Shown: positions 7,883 through 15,258 of the stretch, piece after piece
Numbering within the stretch: the stretch's first letter is position 1
Layout of the letters: every line of letters starts with the position of its first letter
Made by a program: the position numbers and the translations under genes
The notes under the pieces: generated by a model
Told to the model about the DNA's origin: nothing
Databases searched by the model: none
The model's input: the letters and a program-made list of their open reading frames with translations, nothing else
Assembly (NCBI RefSeq): GCF_001887355.1
Contig: NZ_MPIN01000010.1
Coordinates: 64,878 to 128,877, forward strand
DNA length: 64,000 nucleotides
DNA from: Cystobacter ferrugineus
GTDB taxonomy: Bacteria > Myxococcota > Myxococcia > Myxococcales > Myxococcaceae
Direction of reading: 5' to 3'

Positions 7883-8884
7883 TCAGAAGGTGAGCATCCG
7901 GAAGAACTCGCCCGCCATGCGCCTGCCATGCCGCGCCAGGTTCGACACCGTTCCGGAGAGGATCTCGTATCGGGTGCCCGTTGTTGGGTCAACCACGTCG
8001 ATGCCCTTACTCAGGCTGAAGTCGTAGAGGTGCTCGAACTGCGCTTTCACCTTCATTTGCACGTAGCGCCCCCGGGCCTCGCGCTCCAGCAGCCGCGCCA
8101 GCCAATACTCACCCTTGTCCAGAGCCTTTTTGATGGCTTCTTTCTCCGCGTCCGACAGCCTGTCGGGACCCCACTCCTTCGCCGCCTGGGTGACGGCCTC
8201 CTGGAGCATGTCCCCCACCTTGTCCTGGGCGGGAATGTCCGCGGCCGACTTGCCACGTGGCAGGTGCCAACGCTGACTGTCGCTCAGTTCCACCTGCCGG
8301 TTGCCACCCCGGTGGCGAATGACGGTTCGCGCGGAGCGGCCCCCAGGCGCCTTCACTGCCCCATGGCCCTGCCCCTTCTTGAACATCAGCACGGCCAGGG
8401 GGCCCTGTGGAGAGGTGGCCACCGTCTCCACCGACGCAATCGCCTGGGCCAGGGCCGCCTCCGTCGCGAGCGCCGTCTCCAGGACTTCCACGCGCTCCAT
8501 GACGGCGGCGCCGCCCTGTGCCTTCCACTGTCTCCCCGCGAGCTTGAAGCCCGGAAGCAACTTCACCCGAGGCAGCACCTGCCCCAGCGTGTGTCCGCTG
8601 AGCGTGGCCACCGCCAGAATCATCGCCCGTGCCGAGTCCTCGCCCAGCACCCGGCCAAACTCCTTGCCCGCCGCGTGCAGTTCCTCGAAGGTGCTGGCGT
8701 GGTGCGCCGTGTCGGCCAGGCGAAACCAGCCGTCCATCAGCCCGTACACCGTCTGGAGGCCCAGGTAACCCATGAGAAGGACGGTCAAGGAAGCAGCCAG
8801 TGCCTTGGTGATCGGCTCGGGCACCACCCACATCATGCAGTAGAGGGCCACCGTCCAGACGACCATGGACACGAGCGCCCGCAC
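7883..8884 (-). CDS. SitA-like polymorphic toxin, N-terminus apparently missing or frameshifted
   Basis: 333 residues from GTG 8884. The N-terminal half resembles the shared delivery part of myxobacterial SitA-type toxins, which are lipoproteins passed between cells by TraA/B outer-membrane exchange: a hydrophobic segment (SMVVWTVALYCMMWVV), LLMGYLGLQTVYGLMDGWFRLAD, ASTFEELHAAGKEFGRVLG, and KLLPGFKLAGRQW. The C-terminal 140 residues are a variable, charged domain ending in GIDVVDPTTGTRYEI and SGTVSNLARHGRRMAGEFFRM; the D...E-I spacing could fit a PD-(D/E)xK nuclease, but that is a guess. SitA proteins normally begin with a lipobox; here a lipobox lies just upstream in another frame, so the copy may be decayed. 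A probable immunity gene follows. Confidence 0.6.
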   Translation of the reverse strand: MRALVSMVVWTVALYCMMWVVPEPITKALAASLTVLLMGYLGLQTVYGLMDGWFRLADTAHHASTFEELHAAGKEFGRVLGEDSARAMILAVATLSGHTLGQVLPRVKLLPGFKLAGRQWKAQGGAAVMERVEVLETALATEAALAQAIASVETVATSPQGPLAVLMFKKGQGHGAVKAPGGRSARTVIRHRGGNRQVELSDSQRWHLPRGKSAADIPAQDKVGDMLQEAVTQAAKEWGPDRLSDAEKEAIKKALDKGEYWLARLLEREARGRYVQMKVKAQFEHLYDFSLSKGIDVVDPTTGTRYEILSGTVSNLARHGRRMAGEFFRMLTF

Positions 8885-8918
8885 GTCCAGTAGCGCTCGC
8901 CCCAGGGCCGCACGCGTC

Positions 8919-9023
8919 TCATCGAGTATCGTCGCGGTCGCTCTCGAGGAAGCAACCCCGTGGAGTGCTCGTGGCGCAGGCGGACTGCAGGAAGAGGACG
9001 AGGAGAAACCAGCCGCTCAGCAA
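8919..9023 (-). pseudogene. Out-of-frame lipoprotein signal, likely lost 5' end of the SitA-like toxin
   Basis: The minus strand encodes LLSGWFLLVLFLQSACATSTPR, a typical lipoprotein signal with lipobox LQSAC (Cys codon 8978-8976), then stops at 8919-8921. The CATSTPR context is usual for SitA-type toxins. The frame differs from the 7883-8884 reading frame, and no ATG or good ribosome site precedes it. A frameshift plus an internal deletion would explain the arrangement. Confidence 0.45.
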
Positions 9024-9064
9024 GGAGCGGAGCTGAGCGACAGTTGGGCACGGGCCAGCAGCTC

Positions 9065-9083
9065 GGGTGGGCACGGCCCACCC
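9065..9083 (-). terminator. Perfect 8-bp GC hairpin after the SDR gene (terminator or REP-like)
   Basis: GGGTGGGC (9065-9072) and GCCCACCC (9076-9083) form a perfect stem with a three-base loop, 32 bases past the stop of the minus-strand SDR gene. There is no U tract. It could end SDR transcription; its sequence also resembles dispersed GGTGGGC/GCCCACC REP-like hairpins of other bacteria. Confidence 0.4.
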
Positions 9084-9114
9084 TACACCGAAGCCACCTG
9101 ACCGCCCGCCGCGC

Positions 9115-10098
9115 CTAACGGGCCGCGCGCGCGAGCCTCGCCGCGCCCAGCACCGCGCCGCCCGCGAGCGCCGCGATGGCCGCCGTCGCCGAGAAGCGCT
9201 TCCAACGCGGCGTGGCTGGCACCGGGCCATAAGGACCCATCACCCGAGGCATCGGCTGGAAGAGATTGCCCTCGCGGCGATTCACCGGCTGCTCGCGCAT
9301 CTGCATGCGCTTGCCCCAGCGGCCGAGGATGAAATCCCCCACGAAGGGCACAATCGTGTCCATCGCCAGGATGAGCCAGCCCTGGAGGAACACCGGCACC
9401 AGCGTCTTGCCCGGGGACCTCGCGGCCCGCACCACCGCTCGCGCCACCACGTCCACGTCATACGTGGGCGGCACCGGCTTGGGCGCCCGGCTGAACATCG
9501 TCGGCGCGTGCGCGAACATGTTCGACGACACCGACGGCACCAGGATGTTGGACACGTGGATGTCCGTGTTCGTCAGCTCCAGCTTCAGCGACTTGGCCCA
9601 GCCGAGCGTCGCGTGCTTGCTCGCCGAATACGTGGACAACAGCGGCGCCCCGCCCTTGGACAGCATGGATTGCACGTTGAGGATGTGGCCGCCGCCCTGG
9701 CGCCGGAAGTGCGGCAGCACCGCCCGGGCAAAGCGCATGAAGCCAAAGCAATTCACGTCGAACACCCGCGTGATGTGCTCCCACGGCAGCTCGTCGAAGA
9801 GGCCGTAGGACTGCACCCCCGCGTCATTCACCAACAGGTCCACCCGTCCATAGTGCGCCACGCACTCGCGCACCACGTGCTCCACGTCCGATTGCACCGT
9901 CACGTCCCCGGGCACCGCGATGCACTCGCCCCCCTTGGCCTGGATGTCCTGGCACAGCCGCGCGAGCGCCTCCTCCGAGCGCGCCGTGACACACAGCCGC
10001 ACCCCGGCCTCCCCCAGCCGGACCGCCGCCTGCCACCCCACCCCGCTCGACGCCCCCGTCACGATGGCGATCTGGCCCTTCAAGTCCTGGCGACCCAT
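9115..10098 (-). CDS. Short-chain dehydrogenase/reductase
   Basis: 327 residues from ATG 10098, with a strong AAGGAGGGGG ribosome site just upstream; an in-frame extension far upstream is a shadow of the neighbouring gene. It has the classical SDR pattern: TGASSGVGWQAA cofactor loop (about 14-25), the NDAG variant of NNAG (LLVNDAGVQSYG), the catalytic Ser in NVQSMLSKGG, and YSASKHA with the YxxxK pair. The extra C-terminal 90 residues contain a hydrophobic stretch (WLILAMDTIVPFVGDFILG) and a final Ala-rich helix with Arg residues (FSATAAIAALAGGAVLGAARLARAAR), so the enzyme may attach to a membrane. Substrate unknown. It is divergent from the CrtI-like gene. Confidence 0.87.
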   Translation of the reverse strand: MGRQDLKGQIAIVTGASSGVGWQAAVRLGEAGVRLCVTARSEEALARLCQDIQAKGGECIAVPGDVTVQSDVEHVVRECVAHYGRVDLLVNDAGVQSYGLFDELPWEHITRVFDVNCFGFMRFARAVLPHFRRQGGGHILNVQSMLSKGGAPLLSTYSASKHATLGWAKSLKLELTNTDIHVSNILVPSVSSNMFAHAPTMFSRAPKPVPPTYDVDVVARAVVRAARSPGKTLVPVFLQGWLILAMDTIVPFVGDFILGRWGKRMQMREQPVNRREGNLFQPMPRVMGPYGPVPATPRWKRFSATAAIAALAGGAVLGAARLARAAR

Positions 10099-10293
10099 GC
10101 CCCCTCCTTGTCTCGTCCGGCTCCGCGGCACGCGGCCCCTGTGGGCACAGGATGCGAACGCCCCTCCCCCAACGCACACGCCCCTCCTCCCCTCGCACGC
10201 TTGTCCGCTCGGGTGCCCTCGCTCCAGACGACTCCGGACGTCCAGTGGTGAACGCATCGGGGTGGGATTTTCCACCTGGACTCCCCAGGTCGG

Positions 10294-11742
10294 ATGAAGC
10301 TGTCCGCCATGAGTTCGGTGCTCGACGCGATCGTGGTGGGCGCGGGACCCAATGGGCTCGCCGCCGCGGTGACCCTGGCCCGCGCGGGCCGCTCGGTGCG
10401 AGTCGTGGAGGCCGCCCCCACCCCCGGCGGCGGCGCGCGCTCGGCCGAGCTCACCCTGCCCGGCTACGTCCACGACGTCTGCTCCGCCGTCCACCCGCTC
10501 GCCGTGGCCTCGCCCTTCCTGCGCCAGCTCCCCCTCGCCGGCCACGGCCTGGAGTGGGTCCACCCCGACGCGCCCCTCGCCCACCCCCTGGAGGAGGGAA
10601 GCGCCGCCGTGCTCGAGCGCTCCCTGGAGGCCACCGCGCGGGGACTCGGCCCCGACGCCAGGCGCTACGTGCACTGGATGCGCCCCATGGTCCACGCCTT
10701 CGAGGACGTCATGGCCCAGCTCGGCGACCCCCTGCGCCTGCCCCGCCATCCGCTGCGGCTCGCCCGCTTCGGCCTGCGCGCCCTGCGCTCCGCCCATGCC
10801 CAGGCCCGGAGCGCCTTCCGGGCACCCCTCGCCCGCGCCCTCTTCGCCGGTGGCGCCGCGCACTCCTTCTCCGCCCTCGAGCACCCCCTCACCTCCGCCT
10901 TCGGCATCCTCCTGCTCGCCTCGGGCCACGCCGTCGGCTGGCCCTTCCCCCGAGGCGGCACCCAGAAGCTCGTGGACGCGCTCGTGAGCTACCTGCGCGC
11001 GCTCGGCGGTGAGGTGGTCACCGGCCAGCGCGTGACGAACGTGGATGAGCTGCCCCGCTCCCGCGCCGTGCTGCTCGACGTGACGCCCGCGCAACTCGTG
11101 GGGCTCGCCGGCCACCGGCTGCCACCGCCCTACGTGGAGAAGCTGCGGCGCTTCCGCTACGGGCCCGGCGTGTTCAAGGTGGACTGGGCCCTCGCCGGCC
11201 CCATCCCCTGGCGCGCCGTCGGGTGTGCTCGCGCGGGCACCGTGCACGTGGGGGGATGTCTGGAGGAGATCGCCGCGAGCGAGGCCGCGGTGGCCCGGGG
11301 GCAGGTGCCCGAGCGCCCCTTCGTGCTCGTGGCCCAGCACACGCCCTTCGACGACAGCCGCGCCCCCAAGGGCCGGCACACCGGGTGGGCCTACTGCCAC
11401 GTGCCCAATGGCTGCACCGAGGACATGACCGCGCGCATCGAGGCGCAGATGGAGCGCTTCGCCCCGGGCTTCGGTGAGCTCGTGCTCGCCCGGCACACGC
11501 GCTCGCCCGCACAATACGAGGCGTACAACGCCAACTGCATCGGCGGGGACATCTCCGGCGGCGCCATGGAGGGCCTGCAACTGCTCGCCCGGCCCGTGGC
11601 GAGCCTCGTGCCCTACGCCACGCCGGATCCCCGTCTCTATCTGTGCTCGTCCTCCACGCCCCCCGGAGCCGGAGTGCATGGGCTGTGCGGCTTCCTCGCC
11701 GCGCGCGCCCTGCTCTCCAGCGAGGTGTGGCGCAAGGGGTAG
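10294..11742 (+). CDS. CrtI-like FAD-dependent oxidoreductase
   Basis: 482 residues. The N-terminal FAD-binding motif is VVGAGPNGLAAAVTLARAG followed by VRVVEAAPTPGGGARSAEL, the layout of phytoene desaturases and the related PYROXD2-type oxidoreductases. The C-terminal flavin motif is seen in LYLCSSSTPPGAGVHGLCG, and GDISGGAMEG precedes it as in the family. True carotenoid desaturases are nearby relatives, but the LPGYVHDVCSAVHPL segment fits the PYROXD2-like group better. Substrate unknown. The start at 10294 has AGGTCGG just before it; Met at 10309 is an alternative. No carotenoid genes are nearby. Confidence 0.83.
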   Translation: MKLSAMSSVLDAIVVGAGPNGLAAAVTLARAGRSVRVVEAAPTPGGGARSAELTLPGYVHDVCSAVHPLAVASPFLRQLPLAGHGLEWVHPDAPLAHPLEEGSAAVLERSLEATARGLGPDARRYVHWMRPMVHAFEDVMAQLGDPLRLPRHPLRLARFGLRALRSAHAQARSAFRAPLARALFAGGAAHSFSALEHPLTSAFGILLLASGHAVGWPFPRGGTQKLVDALVSYLRALGGEVVTGQRVTNVDELPRSRAVLLDVTPAQLVGLAGHRLPPPYVEKLRRFRYGPGVFKVDWALAGPIPWRAVGCARAGTVHVGGCLEEIAASEAAVARGQVPERPFVLVAQHTPFDDSRAPKGRHTGWAYCHVPNGCTEDMTARIEAQMERFAPGFGELVLARHTRSPAQYEAYNANCIGGDISGGAMEGLQLLARPVASLVPYATPDPRLYLCSSSTPPGAGVHGLCGFLAARALLSSEVWRKG

Positions 11743-11779
11743 GCGAGAACGGCCGCTCTCCTGGGGAGCTTGAAAAAGC

Positions 11780-11875
11780 CTGTTATCTCCAGGGGTTGCG
11801 AACAGCCGCCTGCTCTCCTGTGGAGATGGAGTCGACAATGTCAGCTATGACAGCGTGGGATGAGCTGTTATCTTC
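11780..11875. promoter_or_regulatory. Repeats upstream of the HTH-ImmA gene, candidate operator
   Basis: An 11-base direct repeat, CTGTTATCT(C/T)C, occurs at 11780-11790 and 11865-11875. Between them lies the inverted repeat TGTCA-GCTA-TGACA (11839-11852). The segment sits 110-200 bases before the start of an HTH regulator that probably controls itself. Operator role inferred from position. Confidence 0.4.
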
Positions 11876-11986
11876 GACTTTGTCACAGGGCGGGGGGAAA
11901 TGGGCGAACTCAGCAGCGAGAGGCGAGGAGTTCGAGGGGTTGAAAGAGCTGTCACGCACCTCACGGACTCGGGCCACGGACCAACC

Positions 11987-13198
11987 ATGATCTCTTCAGA
12001 ACGGCTGGGTGAGCGAATTGCCCAGGCACGCAAACGGCTGGGTCTGAAGCAGGAGACGGTGGCGGCGAGTATCGGCGTCGCCCGGACAACGCTGGTGGCC
12101 ATGGAGAAGGGTGAACGGCGTCCGAGCAACACCGAGTTGCTCAAGCTCGCTCGGGTCCTCTCCGTTTCCGTGAATGAGCTGCTCCGCGAACACACGGTCA
12201 TCGCGGACGCCTCTCCCCGGTTCCGAATGGCTCCGAAACAAGGGAGGAGCGAGGCGGTCGAAGCCGCGGTCGAACAACTCAAGCAACTCGGAAGGCAGTA
12301 CGTCGAGTTGGAGCAGGTGCTCTCCATCACCCGGACGCCCGCCCCCCTGGAGGCCATCACCACCTACCACGCATCCGCCACGCTCCCGGCCATGTCTCCG
12401 CGCCTCCTGGGACAGGATGCGGCGCTCTTCCTGCGCAGACAGTTGGACCTGGGCGATGGGCCCGTGCTGCAACTCGAATCCCTGCTGGAGCTGGAAGCAG
12501 GTCTGCGCATCTTCAAGCTCCCACTCCCCTCCGAAGTCGCGGCCATCTTCCTATGGAGTGATGTGATGGGCGCCTGTGTCGCGCTCAACCGCCATCACCC
12601 CGAGGAGCGCAGGCGCTGGTCCCTCGTCCACGAATTGGGACACTTCCTGCGCGACCGCGAGGCCGGGGATGTCCTGTCCACCGAGCCCGAAAACCGGCGC
12701 GATCCCTCCGAGCAATTCAGTGAGGCCCTCGCCGCCGAGTTCCTCATGCCCGCCACGGGCGTGCGCCGCCGCTTCGCCGAGCACCTCCGGGACAAGGGCG
12801 CCCACTTCTCCGCCGCGGATCTCATCGCCATGGCCCGGTTCCATGCCGTGTCCTTCCAGGCCATGACCCTGCGCCTGGAGGAACTGCAACTGCTGCCAGC
12901 AGGCACCTACCAGAACCTGATGCGGCGCAACTTCCGGCCGGCCGCCGCCCAGAAGCAGATGGGACTGGCTCCGTTGCCCAAGCAGGCCGAACGGTGGCTC
13001 CCCCAGCGCTACGAGCGGTTGGCCCTGGAAGCCTATTCGCAGGAACTGCTTTCCGAGGGGGAACTGGCGCGCTACCTCGGGTGCGACCGCGTCACGGCAC
13101 GGGATCTGTATCTCTCCCGCCAGATCGAGGCCGCCGACGGAGGCGAGTTGGTGCTGGAGCTCGGCGAGGACGTCCTGGGCATGCCGGACGCGGGGTGA
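11987..13198 (+). CDS. XRE-type HTH protein with ImmA/IrrE metallopeptidase domain
   Basis: 403 residues from ATG 11987. Residues 5-65 are a Cro/C1 helix-turn-helix (LGERIAQARKRLGLKQETVA, IGVARTTLVAMEKGERRPS). A linker follows, then an ImmA/IrrE (DUF955) domain with the zinc-protease motif LVHELGHFLRD and the downstream Glu region EALAAEFLMPATGVR. Such fusions act as repressor/antirepressor proteins or as antitoxins whose repression is relieved by proteolysis. The next gene starts three bases after the stop and encodes a PIN-like protein, so the pair looks like a toxin-antitoxin or stress module. The additional C-terminal 110 residues (APLPKQAERWLPQRY onward) are shared with similar two-gene loci. 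Likely autoregulated through the repeats at 11780-11875. Confidence 0.85.
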   Translation: MISSERLGERIAQARKRLGLKQETVAASIGVARTTLVAMEKGERRPSNTELLKLARVLSVSVNELLREHTVIADASPRFRMAPKQGRSEAVEAAVEQLKQLGRQYVELEQVLSITRTPAPLEAITTYHASATLPAMSPRLLGQDAALFLRRQLDLGDGPVLQLESLLELEAGLRIFKLPLPSEVAAIFLWSDVMGACVALNRHHPEERRRWSLVHELGHFLRDREAGDVLSTEPENRRDPSEQFSEALAAEFLMPATGVRRRFAEHLRDKGAHFSAADLIAMARFHAVSFQAMTLRLEELQLLPAGTYQNLMRRNFRPAAAQKQMGLAPLPKQAERWLPQRYERLALEAYSQELLSEGELARYLGCDRVTARDLYLSRQIEAADGGELVLELGEDVLGMPDAG

Positions 13199-13201
13199 AC
13201 G

Positions 13202-13765
13202 GTGCCGGGAAAACAGGTGGTGGTCATCGACGCGTGCTCGGCGCTCAACCTGCTCGCGACAGGAAGAAGTGTGGAGTTCCTCCGCGCATTGGACTGGTCC
13301 CTCCTGGTTCTCCCCGAGGTCAAACACGAGGCCCACCGTCTCCGGGGACCCCTGGAGGAAGAGGGCCAGCCCACCTGGCTCCTCGCGGATTGGGCTCCGC
13401 TGGAGCAATCGGCGCTCATGACCCTCCACGCTCCGGAGTCTCCGAGCGAGGCCTTCGTCGAGGCCTTCATCTCCGCCGCGGAGAACCTCACCGACGTCGA
13501 TGCGGCCGCAGTGGCCCTGGCCGGATCGCTCGGGCTTCCCCTCCTCTCGGACGACAACAAGGTCCGCAAGGTCTTCCAGCGGCTGTACCCGGCACTCAAA
13601 CTCCAGGCGACGCTGTCATTGATTCGCGCTGCCTCGAACCACCTGGGCCTGAGCCCGGAAGCCCTCCGTGACGTCCTGGATGCGCTTCGGTGGAAGGCCC
13701 GGTTCGCGCCCCCCAAGCAGGATCCCCTGCGAGACTGGTACATGGAGCATCTGCGCAGCGGATGA
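13202..13765 (+). CDS. PIN-like domain protein, partner of the HTH-ImmA protein
   Basis: 187 residues from GTG 13202. The acidic residues of a PIN nuclease are in the expected places: VVVIDACSALNLL at the N-terminus, an acid patch in AENLTDVDAAAVALAGSLG, and LPLLSDDNKVRKVF near the C-terminal third. The order Asp...Asp-x-Asp...Asp-Asp matches the VapC/DUF3368 style. If active it would cut RNA. It is coupled to the upstream HTH-ImmA gene (three bases apart), an arrangement known for ImmA/PIN pairs. Whether this is a toxin or a housekeeping nuclease cannot be decided from sequence alone. Confidence 0.72.
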   Translation: MPGKQVVVIDACSALNLLATGRSVEFLRALDWSLLVLPEVKHEAHRLRGPLEEEGQPTWLLADWAPLEQSALMTLHAPESPSEAFVEAFISAAENLTDVDAAAVALAGSLGLPLLSDDNKVRKVFQRLYPALKLQATLSLIRAASNHLGLSPEALRDVLDALRWKARFAPPKQDPLRDWYMEHLRSG

Positions 13766-13910
13766 AGCACCTCCAGCCTCCACTTCTCCCCAGCAGGCGA
13801 GCAAGCCTCCATCCCATGCTCCCCGGGAGGTGGAGCAAGCGTGCCGCCGTGCACAACTTCTCCGCCATTCGTCTCATGACCCGCATCCACCGCGCCATCC
13901 CGCTCCTCGC

Positions 13911-15140
13911 ATGAGCCACACGCCCCCTCAAGGCACCCTGGTCGTCGAGCCCCGTCACGGGCACCGGCTCGTCCAGGGCCCCGTCCAGCCCATCGTTCCC
14001 ACCGCCCTCCCGCCCGAGGGCGCCTCCGGGTCGTGCCCCCAGTTGCGGCCCGGCCACCAGGTGGAACTGGTGTGCAACGGCCACATCTTCGAGGTCATCG
14101 AACGGGAGATCGCCCGGGCCCGCTCGAGCATCCACCTGTGCATCTACATCTGGCGCCCAGGCAGGGTGTCGGATCGCCTCGTGGCGGCCCTCGAGGAGCG
14201 GGCGCGCGCGGGCGTCGCCTGCCGGCTGCTCGTGGACGCAGTGGGCAGCCGGGGCGGCTTCGAGAAGCACGTGCGTCCCCGCCTGGAGCGCGCCGGATGC
14301 GAGGTCCGCCGCTTCCACCCTCCCCGCCTGCGCCGCTTCTGGCGGCTGCTCCTGCGCAACCACCGCAAGCTGCTCGTCATCGACGGGCGCGTGGGGCTCA
14401 CCGGCGGCTGGTGCATCTCGGACGAGTGGGCCGGCCACGGCCAGAGCGAGCACGAGTGGCGTGACACCAACGTGCGTGTGCTCGGCCCCGCCGCCCTCGC
14501 GCAGATGCAGGCCACCTTCTCCGAGGACTGGCAGCACTCCGGCGGCGAGCCACTCCCTCCCGACTCCTTCCCGGCCCTCGCCCCCGAGGGCCCCGCCCGC
14601 GCCGCCTTCATCCAGAGCCGCGCCCGCCCCGGCGCCGAGCCCGCCGAGCGGATGCTGGAAGCGGTCTTCAGCGCCGCCCGGCGCCGGCTGTGGATCTCCA
14701 GCGGCTACTTCGCCATCAACGACGCCTTCACCCGCCTGCTCATCCGCCAGCGCCACGCCGGCGTGGACGTGCGCGTGCTCGTGCCGGGCCCCATCAACGA
14801 CGTCCCCGTGGCGCGTGCCATGCAGCGCTCCACCTACCGCGCTCTGCTCAAGCACGGCGTGCGCATCTGGGAGTACCAACCCACGATGATGCACTCCAAG
14901 ACAGCCGTGGTGGACGAGCACCAGGCCATCGTCGGCTCCACCAACCTCGACCCCTTCTCCCTCAACGTGCTGCAGGAGGGCTCGCTCGTGGTGGAGGATC
15001 CGTCCCTCAACACGGCGCTCGCGCGGGCCTTCCTCGACGACCTCGACGTCTCGCGCGAGGTGCACGCGACGCCCTGGTACTACCTCCTGGTCTCCGCCGT
15101 GCGCCGCGTCCTCTGGTGGATATTCGACCGGTTCGACTGA
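13911..15140 (+). CDS. Phospholipase D-type cardiolipin synthase
   Basis: 409 residues from ATG 13911; upstream in-frame codons overlap the previous gene and are not used. Two HKD domains are visible. The first has NHRKLLVIDGRVGLTGGWCI and the second has MMHSKTAVVDEHQAIVGSTNLD, each with the His, Lys and Asp of the motif and followed by the Gly-Ser/Gly-Gly and Asn residues of the family. Length and motif spacing fit bacterial cardiolipin synthases (ClsA/B-like), which join two phosphatidylglycerol molecules, though the usual N-terminal membrane helices are absent as in ClsB. A C-terminal hydrophobic tail (YYLLVSAVRRVLWWIFDRF) may bind the membrane. Confidence 0.87.
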   Translation: MSHTPPQGTLVVEPRHGHRLVQGPVQPIVPTALPPEGASGSCPQLRPGHQVELVCNGHIFEVIEREIARARSSIHLCIYIWRPGRVSDRLVAALEERARAGVACRLLVDAVGSRGGFEKHVRPRLERAGCEVRRFHPPRLRRFWRLLLRNHRKLLVIDGRVGLTGGWCISDEWAGHGQSEHEWRDTNVRVLGPAALAQMQATFSEDWQHSGGEPLPPDSFPALAPEGPARAAFIQSRARPGAEPAERMLEAVFSAARRRLWISSGYFAINDAFTRLLIRQRHAGVDVRVLVPGPINDVPVARAMQRSTYRALLKHGVRIWEYQPTMMHSKTAVVDEHQAIVGSTNLDPFSLNVLQEGSLVVEDPSLNTALARAFLDDLDVSREVHATPWYYLLVSAVRRVLWWIFDRFD

Positions 15141-15258
15141 CGTCCATTCCTGGACAGCCACCTGGCGGGCGGGCGGATGTCGTCCCACGGACCGATGGCC
15201 ATGGGGCCGCGGCGTGCCCATGTTCACGCCGTAGCCCTGTCCATCCGGGAGAAGAACC

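Noticed and set aside
9115-11838. A 907-residue minus-strand ORF over the SDR and CrtI-like genes
   Set aside because: Only the last 327 residues are an SDR; the rest is low-complexity shadow of the plus-strand gene.
13596-15227. A 543-residue minus-strand ORF opposite the phospholipase D gene
   Set aside because: No recognisable domain; the HKD motifs are on the plus strand.
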